10,416 bases of DNA from Phycisphaerae bacterium (GTDB lineage Bacteria; Planctomycetota; Phycisphaerae; UBA1845; UTPLA1). The stretch lies in NCBI GenBank assembly GCA_016935885.1, contig JAFGQA010000482.1:1-10416 (forward strand), in the 5' to 3' direction. Shown piece after piece: positions 6,790-10,416 of the stretch. A program made the position numbers and the translations under genes. The notes under the pieces were generated by a model. It ran no database searches and had not been told where the DNA came from. It saw nothing but the letters and a program-made list of their open reading frames with translations. The first letter of the stretch is position 1, and every line of letters starts with the position of its first letter.

Positions 6790-7443
6790 ATGACTCGACT
6801 CAGCTACACGCTTGCCGCCGTTGTTCTGGCTGCTGCCCTGACCGCCACGGCATCCGCCAACATCCTCTCCAATCCCGGCTTTGAACTTGGGACCGGCGCC
6901 GACGCGACCGACTGGAACGAGATGACCAGCGGCGCCAGCGGCATGACGATCCGCAGCGACGCCGCGCCCCACAGCGGCAGCTACCACGCCTACATGTCGG
7001 TCGACCATGTCACGCACACGCCGTCCGCGGGCGCCTATTTCTTCGAGCAGAACATGGGCGCCGGCACGATCGACAACACGCTCAACTACGACCTGTCGCT
7101 GTTTGCCAAGGTCGACTCCACCGACTTCACCGGCGTGGATGTCTTCTACCAGGTGCTCTGGCTCGACCAGGACAACAGCCACGGCGGCGGTGTCAAGGGC
7201 GAGATGCTGACCTCTCTGATCGGCCAAGGGATCAACACCGACTATCAGCAGTTCGGCGCCAGTGATATCGACATTCCCGACGGCGCTGACTCGTACCTGG
7301 TCCGCGTCCAGCTCTCCGCAGGGCCGATCGACAACGTCGTCCAGGGCTTGTACGTTGACGACGTGGTGCTCGCGCCCGTCCCGGAGCCGGCGTCGCTGAT
7401 GCTGCTCGGCCTGGCCGGTGCGTTCCTGGCACGCCGCCGGTAG
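6790..7443 (+). CDS. PEP-CTERM-anchored jelly-roll protein
   Basis: The 217-residue product has a signal peptide (residues 1-23, cleavage after ASA) and a C-terminal sorting signal: VPEP at 197-200, a hydrophobic helix (ASLMLLGLAGAFLA) and the basic end RRR. Such proteins are processed by exosortase at the membrane and exposed or released outside. The body (24-195) begins NILSNPGFELGTG and ends YVDDVVL, a beta-rich layout like CBM4/9-type carbohydrate-binding modules. It is homologous by motif order to the module inserted in the discoidin domain of the divergent GH16 enzyme. That suggests a common glycan ligand or a role in holding the substrate or matrix. No catalytic motif is visible. A strong hairpin follows at 7484-7526, so it is probably transcribed alone. 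Confidence 0.9.
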   Translation: MTRLSYTLAAVVLAAALTATASANILSNPGFELGTGADATDWNEMTSGASGMTIRSDAAPHSGSYHAYMSVDHVTHTPSAGAYFFEQNMGAGTIDNTLNYDLSLFAKVDSTDFTGVDVFYQVLWLDQDNSHGGGVKGEMLTSLIGQGINTDYQQFGASDIDIPDGADSYLVRVQLSAGPIDNVVQGLYVDDVVLAPVPEPASLMLLGLAGAFLARRR

Positions 7444-7483
7444 TCGGAGCCGGTCGGCGAAAGGCAGTGCCATAGAAAACGAA

Positions 7484-7526
7484 ACGGGCTGGCGAGACGC
7501 GTCGCTCCGGTGCGTCGTCAGCCCGT
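7484..7526 (+). terminator. Terminator-like hairpin after the PEP-CTERM gene
   Basis: ACGGGCTG and CAGCCCGT pair perfectly over 8 bp (7484-7491 with 7519-7526). Pairing continues inward with a G-T, C-G, G-C and A-T pair and, past a small bulge, a further CGC/GCG. An A-run (7476-7479) lies upstream and a weak CGTCGTCTT tail downstream. The hairpin begins 41 bases after the stop. Confidence 0.5.
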
Positions 7527-7557
7527 CGTCTTGCGCCGGAGGTTCGCCATCCGCGCG

Positions 7558-7665
7558 ATGCGGCGTTTCTACGTGCAGGTGGAGCCGGCGTTGATGCAGC
7601 GTGCCTGTCGGGCGTTGGAGACGGCGCTCGACAAGGCGACGGAGACTGAAAACAGCTCCGAGTGA
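7558..7665 (+). pseudogene. Probable C-terminal remnant of a tyrosine recombinase (integrase)
   Basis: A frame open from 7444 to the TGA at 7663-7665 contains, from the ATG at 7558, 35 residues beginning MRRFYVQVEPALMQRACRAL and ending in an acidic, polar tail. The (R/H)-x-Y-x-Q-V segment followed by a short helix resembles the end of many planctomycete phage-type integrases, where this tyrosine would be the nucleophile (Y5 here). The upstream catalytic boxes (R and HxxR) are absent, and the residues just upstream do not look like integrase. It is therefore at most a broken gene end. Support comes from context: it ends about 100 bp before a tRNA 3' fragment, a usual place for an integrase gene. 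It could be chance coding similarity. Confidence 0.45.
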
Positions 7666-7682
7666 CCAACTGTTGATCAACT
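7661..7682 (+). repeat. Repeat pair, left side of the tRNA fragment (possible integrase arm sites)
   Basis: TGACCAACT (7663-7671) and TGATCAACT (7674-7682) stand 11 bases apart. The 12-mer AGTGACCAACTG (7661-7672) recurs exactly at 7948-7959 on the other side of the tRNA fragment, in the same orientation. Paired short direct repeats flanking a tRNA core resemble arm-type binding sites of tyrosine integrases. Confidence 0.45.
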
Positions 7683-7703
7683 CCGGAGGCTGGCGTTTGT
7701 TTT

Positions 7704-7728
7704 TGGCCCTTCCCAGCAAAAAGGGCCA
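7704..7728. terminator. Hairpin between the integrase remnant and the tRNA fragment
   Basis: TGGCCCTT and AAGGGCCA form a perfect 8-bp stem around a 9-base loop. A T-rich run precedes it on the plus strand rather than following it, so it is not a canonical intrinsic terminator in either direction. It could end transcription of the former integrase gene or structure the attachment site. Confidence 0.35.
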
Positions 7729-7768
7729 TGACTCGTAAACCAAGCCCTTGCAAGCACTTGCATTCAAA

Positions 7769-7809
7769 AGCGGGCGATCGGATTCGAACCGACGACGTCC
7801 AGCTTGGGA
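7769..7809 (-). tRNA. Truncated tRNA-Gly-like gene, 3' half only
   Basis: Read on the minus strand, the sequence matches the 3' half of a tRNA with correct spacing: TCCCAA of the anticodon loop (anticodon CCC, glycine), GCTGG anticodon-stem strand, a 5-base variable loop ACGTC, T-arm GTCGG-TTCGAAT-CCGAT, acceptor strand CGCCCGC and discriminator T. The discriminator T and the acceptor strand suit bacterial tRNA-Gly. No CCA is encoded. The expected 5' half (GCGGGCG acceptor strand and D-arm) is missing at higher coordinates. Such 3' fragments are left by, or carried on, integrative elements that insert in tRNA genes. Confidence 0.75.
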
Positions 7810-7937
7810 ATTCGCTGCTCGGCGCGCAACCGCTGACAGGACAGGCGTTTACATCGCGTCTTCTGCTCGAAAACGAGGTTTGCAGCTGGCTCGCAAGTTA
7901 CTGAGAACTCGATAACAAGTCACCGCCGGGTGATGAC

Positions 7938-7959
7938 TGACCAACTCAGTGACCAACTG
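7938..7959 (+). repeat. Repeat pair, right side of the tRNA fragment (possible integrase arm sites)
   Basis: TGACCAACT occurs at 7938-7946 and 7950-7958, 12 bases apart. The second copy sits in the 12-mer AGTGACCAACTG (7948-7959), identical to 7661-7672. The two pairs bracket the tRNA fragment. Confidence 0.45.
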
Positions 7960-8111
7960 CTTCGGGCAAACCCGAACCGAGGATCATTCGATTCCACTTT
8001 GCTTTCACTTGCCCGGACGCCGTAAGTGGCTAGCCAGTTCATTCTGCACGGCGATCGGGTACGATGGAAACGGGTTGCATTCAGGAGAAGCGGCCGTAGA
8101 CAGCGTATGAC

Positions 8112-8116
8112 GGAGG
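8112..8116 (+). promoter_or_regulatory. Ribosome binding site setting the start at 8125
   Basis: GGAGG lies 8 bases before the ATG at 8125. It favours this codon over in-frame starts at 8026 and 8107, and the residues encoded before 8125 are Arg-rich and unlike the family. Confidence 0.65.
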
Positions 8117-8124
8117 CTGGAAGC

Positions 8125-8421
8125 ATGTGGCGCCAGGGCGACGTTTTCATTGACCGTGTGCAGTCGATACCCCGCTCGGCCAAGGTGCGGCCGAATCTCA
8201 CGCTCGCGGAGGGCGAGATCACCGGTCATGCGCATCGGGTCGCGGACAGCAGCACCGCGACGCTCTACGCGGACGAAGATGATTTGTACCTCGAAGTGAC
8301 GGCGGACACAGCCGTTATCACGCACGAGGAACACGGTTCGGTGACACTTGATCGTGGGGCGTACCGCGTCTGGCGCCAGCGAGAGTACACGCCGGAGGAG
8401 ATCCGCACGGTGAGGGATTAG
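8125..8421 (+). CDS. Small GHAHR/HEEH protein, first gene of a two-gene operon
   Basis: The 98-residue product starts MWRQGDVFIDRV and contains GEITGHAHRV (30-39), a YLEV strand, ITHEEHGSVTL (65-75) with alternating beta-type residues, and the end RQREYTPEEIRTVRD. I recognise this pattern (QGDV, GE-x-TGHAHR, HEEH, G-x-Y-R-V-x-x-QREY-x-PEE) as a family of about 100-residue bacterial proteins without known function. From memory it is often encoded just before an LRR/DUF6745-type protein, as here. His35, His37, His67 and His70 could bind a metal, and the layout suits a small beta-barrel; both are inference. There is no signal peptide or membrane segment, so it is probably cytoplasmic. The next gene starts 2 bases after its stop, so the two are surely co-transcribed. 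Confidence 0.8.
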   Translation: MWRQGDVFIDRVQSIPRSAKVRPNLTLAEGEITGHAHRVADSSTATLYADEDDLYLEVTADTAVITHEEHGSVTLDRGAYRVWRQREYTPEEIRTVRD

Positions 8422-8423
8422 TC

Positions 8424-9440
8424 GTGTGGAAAAGCTTGTTGAGCTTTTTGACGGGTAACCGCGGTACGCCCGCACAAGCACCTACCGCGGCGACGGCACG
8501 GATCCAGCCCGGTTGCCACATGGACGTTGTTGAGGTCGCCAAGCGCACTGATCTTCCGCCGGGTCTACGGATCGGTCGGATGACGGTCACTTGGAAGGGG
8601 CTCGCCGAGCTTCCGGAGGAGTTGCACTGCCGTGAGCTCGTGCTGTCGGGGACGTCCATCTCCAGCGTCCCGTCCTCGATGCGAGTTCGCGACCGGCTCG
8701 ATCTTCAGGACTGCATCGCTTTGCGCAGCCTTCCTGAAGGACTCGGAGTGTCGTCCCTCAATTTGCGTGGCTGCCTTGGACTTGAACAGCTACCACCCGG
8801 GCTACGCGCCAACTTCCTCGACCTGCAAGGGTGCGTGAATCTCACGTCCCTTCCCGCCGACCTGTCGGTGACGATTGGACGATTGAGTCTGCGCGACTGC
8901 AAGCAGATCCACAACATTCCGGCGTCGATCGGCCCGCTTGCACAACTGGACCTGGCGGGGTGCCCCGATATCGAAGCGTTGCCGCTGGCCCTGGAGGTGA
9001 CGTCGACACTCGACATCGGGGGCACGAAGATCTCGGCCATCCCGGAGCCGTCCCGACATGCTCAGATCCTGTGGCGCAGCGTGCCCATTGACGAACGAAT
9101 CGCGTTTCGCCCGGAGACGATCGCGGGCCACGAGATTCTGGCGGAGCGGAATGCCGAACGACGGCGTGTCATGTTGGAGCGTGTCGGCACCGAGCGGTTC
9201 CTCCAGGAGGTTGACGCCGAGGTCGTCGATGAGGATGAAGATGCGGGTGGTCCTCGGAAGCTCCTCCGCGTGCCCCTGAAAGGCGATGAAGATCTGCTGG
9301 TGGTCTCGGTGAGGTGCCCCTCTACCGGCCGGCAGTATCTGTTGCGGGTTCCTCCGACCATCTCGACCTGCCACGCGGCGGTGGCGTGGACCGCCGGTTT
9401 CGATGACCCGAAGCGGTACGTGCCCGCGGTCGAGACCTAG
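8424..9440 (+). CDS. Leucine-rich-repeat protein with DUF6745-like C-terminus
   Basis: The 338-residue product starts at a GTG two bases after the preceding stop, a translationally coupled arrangement. Residues 1-55 show no known motif. Residues 58-208 carry about seven short leucine-rich repeats of the form LPxxLxxxxLxLxxCxxLxxLP, which usually form a binding solenoid. Residues 215-338 resemble DUF6745: LWRSVPIDERIAFRPETI, AERNAERRRVMLERVG, an acidic DEDEDAGG, LLRVPL, VRCPSTGRQYLLRVPP, and the end TCHAAVAWTAGFDDPKRY. The function of that domain is unknown to me. Neither signal peptide nor membrane helix is evident. With its small partner it may form a recognition or regulatory complex. It is convergent with the radical SAM gene and their stop codons overlap. 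It is not the STM4015 LRR protein as I know it. Confidence 0.85.
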   Translation: MWKSLLSFLTGNRGTPAQAPTAATARIQPGCHMDVVEVAKRTDLPPGLRIGRMTVTWKGLAELPEELHCRELVLSGTSISSVPSSMRVRDRLDLQDCIALRSLPEGLGVSSLNLRGCLGLEQLPPGLRANFLDLQGCVNLTSLPADLSVTIGRLSLRDCKQIHNIPASIGPLAQLDLAGCPDIEALPLALEVTSTLDIGGTKISAIPEPSRHAQILWRSVPIDERIAFRPETIAGHEILAERNAERRRVMLERVGTERFLQEVDAEVVDEDEDAGGPRKLLRVPLKGDEDLLVVSVRCPSTGRQYLLRVPPTISTCHAAVAWTAGFDDPKRYVPAVET

Positions 9441-10402
9441 CCGGGATACCCGGCCGCGATGATGGAACCAGCGTCTGGCCCCTCTTCCCGGCGCAACACG
9501 GACTGCACGAACTGGCTGGCCTGTTGGCGTGTGCGGGGATCCCGCCACAGGGGCTGGGCCGGGATCCGCTCCAGCATCCCACCTCCGAATACGTTCTGGA
9601 GGCCCAGTTCATCCAAGTGCACGTAGCCGATGTGGCAGTGGCAGGACTCCGCGGTGCAGGGGCGCATGCGCAAGACGGCCGAGAGGTCGGACTCGTAGAT
9701 ATTGCCGAGTGGCGCGGGGATGAAATGGCATCGCCGGATGGTCCCGTCTCCGGACACGGAAATCACCGATTGCCCCGCTCTACAGGGCCGTCCCAGTGTC
9801 GAATAGCGCCTGGTGTTCAGGCGGAACAGAGGATCGATCTCCTCAAGGCGACGGACATGCCCGGTCGAGTAGTACCCCGCCTGGTGTTTATAGGCGTTCA
9901 CCCATACATACACCTCCGGCGATAATCGGGTCCGCAGACTCTCGATCTGGGAGATGTCTTCGATAATGCCGACACAGCCGACGCTGTACCGCATGCCCAG
10001 CTCGTCCAGGCGGGCACATTGGGCCAGAAACTGATCCTGGTCCACTTGTGAGGGGTGGTAGGTACACCAAAGGGCTATCTTCGCCCGAGCGCAGCGCTCC
10101 AGCCAATCGAGCGCACCCGACAGGTTTGTCTGGGCCACGACACGGACGACGTTTGCCATGCGGCTCAATCGCTGTACCGCATCCCAGTACCACGGTCGGT
10201 TCAGCACTTCGCCCGTCGGCGTGAAGAAAACAGATATCCGGTGCGAGGATTCGGCCCCCCAGTCCGTGAACCGTTGAAGTGCACGCTGGTCCTCCGCGAC
10301 AACGTCGGGCGCAACAACCTGGGCGGCGAACGGACAGTATGTGCAGCGGTAGTTGCAGCCAGCCAGTGGCCCGCGATACAGGATGGCGACCTCTAGCGCC
10401 AC
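9437..10402 (-). CDS. STM4011-family radical SAM protein
   Basis: The 321-residue product has the radical SAM motif CNYRCTYC (C16, C20, C23), which binds a [4Fe-4S] cluster and S-adenosylmethionine. FFTPTGEVL (59-67) and QTNLSG (91-96) follow the usual barrel order. The C-terminus holds a SPASM-like cysteine set: PCRAG (C207), DGTIRRCHF (C225), and C249, C254 and C256 in CTAESCHCHIGYVHLDELG, which may hold an auxiliary cluster. YRGPLAGCNY, LWCTYHPSQV and the GNIYESDL to CHIGYVHLDELGL segment match what I recall of STM4011, part of a cluster with STM4012 to STM4015 whose product is not known to me. The GTG at 10402 has GGAG 10 bases upstream; the frame stays open to the window edge, so a start slightly upstream is possible. 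Other cluster genes, if present, lie beyond 10416. Confidence 0.85.
   Translation of the reverse strand: MALEVAILYRGPLAGCNYRCTYCPFAAQVVAPDVVAEDQRALQRFTDWGAESSHRISVFFTPTGEVLNRPWYWDAVQRLSRMANVVRVVAQTNLSGALDWLERCARAKIALWCTYHPSQVDQDQFLAQCARLDELGMRYSVGCVGIIEDISQIESLRTRLSPEVYVWVNAYKHQAGYYSTGHVRRLEEIDPLFRLNTRRYSTLGRPCRAGQSVISVSGDGTIRRCHFIPAPLGNIYESDLSAVLRMRPCTAESCHCHIGYVHLDELGLQNVFGGGMLERIPAQPLWRDPRTRQQASQFVQSVLRREEGPDAGSIIAAGYPG
9440..9454. terminator. Hairpin at the overlapping stop codons of the LRR and radical SAM genes
   Basis: GCCGGG and CCCGGC (9440-9445 with 9449-9454) form a perfect 6-bp stem around ATA. It begins at the last base of the LRR stop and lies within the final codons of the radical SAM gene. 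It could slow or end transcription from both sides, though no T-tract follows. Confidence 0.35.
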
Positions 10403-10416
10403 TGGTGCTGCTCCGA
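10393..10416 (-). other. Possible 3' end of an upstream gene overlapping the radical SAM start
   Basis: On the minus strand one frame entering from the window edge reads SEQHQWR and stops at TAG (10393-10395), overlapping the radical SAM start at 10402. Tight overlaps are expected in an STM4011-type operon. Seven codons are too few to prove a gene. Confidence 0.2.

Larger units (their letters stand above)
7444..8124. other. Gene-poor stretch resembling an integration site (attP-like or tandem att junction)
   Basis: No intact gene is supported over these 680 bp. In order it holds a hairpin, an integrase-like 3' end, a repeat pair, another hairpin, the tRNA-Gly 3' half, a second repeat pair and the small hairpin TTCGGG-CAAA-CCCGAA (7961-7976). 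That order (integrase end, arm, tRNA-derived core, arm) matches a tyrosine-integrase attP or the junction of two tandem elements. Bases 7820-7930 and 7980-8110 contain nothing else I recognise. Confidence 0.4.

Noticed and set aside
5174..6793. A 539-codon plus-strand open frame opposite the GH16 gene
   Set aside because: It lies antisense to the well-supported GH16 coding sequence, has an Arg/Val/Asp-rich translation without motifs, and runs through the intergenic region. It is a shadow of GC-rich codon use.
6441..6884. Plus-strand frame across the divergent promoter region
   Set aside because: It overlaps the signal-peptide region of the PEP-CTERM gene in another frame and has no motif. 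The AGGAGG at 6773-6778 serves the ATG at 6790.
7769..7841. A complete tRNA-Gly gene on the minus strand
   Set aside because: Only the part from the anticodon loop to the discriminator fits. The 5' acceptor strand that should pair with CGCCCGC and a D-arm are absent at the required distance, and only a 4-bp CAGC/GCTG dyad remains near the anticodon stem.
8026..8124. A longer N-terminus for the small GHAHR protein
   Set aside because: The extra residues are Arg-rich without family resemblance, while GGAGG at 8112-8116 places initiation at 8125, where the conserved QGDV region begins.
1..10416. CRISPR array, rRNA, riboswitch or replication origin
   Set aside because: No regularly spaced repeats, no conserved rRNA segments and no recognisable riboswitch core or DnaA-box cluster were seen on either strand.

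Overview
The window looks like a GC-rich planctomycete chromosome segment, possibly Phycisphaerae-like. Two secreted proteins end in the paired EF-hand-like, dockerin-type tail common in that phylum (GDxxxDGxVDLxDF, a Cys-bearing linker, then DLDxxxxVDLxDF). A third carries a VPEP-type PEP-CTERM sorting signal. Lineage is inferred from protein style only; there is no rRNA or marker gene here.

Layout, left to right. (1) 1-1080 is an IS66-type insertion element with a perfect 12-bp terminal inverted repeat. Its transposase gene is internally deleted and frameshifted, so it is a defective copy. (2) 1169-2452 encodes a secreted protein of unknown function with a dockerin-like tail. (3) 2453-2806 is a non-coding convergent gap with two hairpins. 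(4) 2807-6355 on the minus strand encodes a 1182-residue secreted GH16 glucanase: catalytic domain, two homologous accessory modules, two PKD-like domains, a discoidin (F5/8C) domain interrupted by a jelly-roll-like module, and a dockerin-like tail. (5) 6356-6789 is the divergent promoter region. (6) 6790-7443 encodes a PEP-CTERM protein whose whole exported body is homologous to the module inserted in the glucanase. (7) 7444-8124 has no intact gene. It holds a terminator-like hairpin, an apparent integrase C-terminal remnant, a 3' half of a tRNA-Gly-like gene, and pairs of a short repeat on both sides of that half. Together these resemble a tyrosine-recombinase attachment site (attP-like or a tandem island junction). 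(8) 8125-9440 is a two-gene operon: a 98-residue protein with GHAHR and HEEH motifs, then a leucine-rich-repeat protein with a DUF6745-like C-terminus. (9) 9437-10402 on the minus strand encodes a radical SAM protein that I recognise as STM4011-like. Its stop codon overlaps that of the LRR gene.

The left part reads as a polysaccharide-binding and -degrading surface block: a probable beta-1,3-glucanase beside a surface-anchored protein that shares one of its modules. The right part reads as accessory DNA next to an integration site. It carries a poorly understood small-protein/LRR pair tail-to-tail with the first visible gene of what may be an STM4011-STM4015-type radical SAM cluster continuing past the right edge. 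The best candidates for under-described biology are the GHAHR/LRR pair with its radical SAM neighbour, and the split discoidin domain with its free-standing PEP-CTERM relative.
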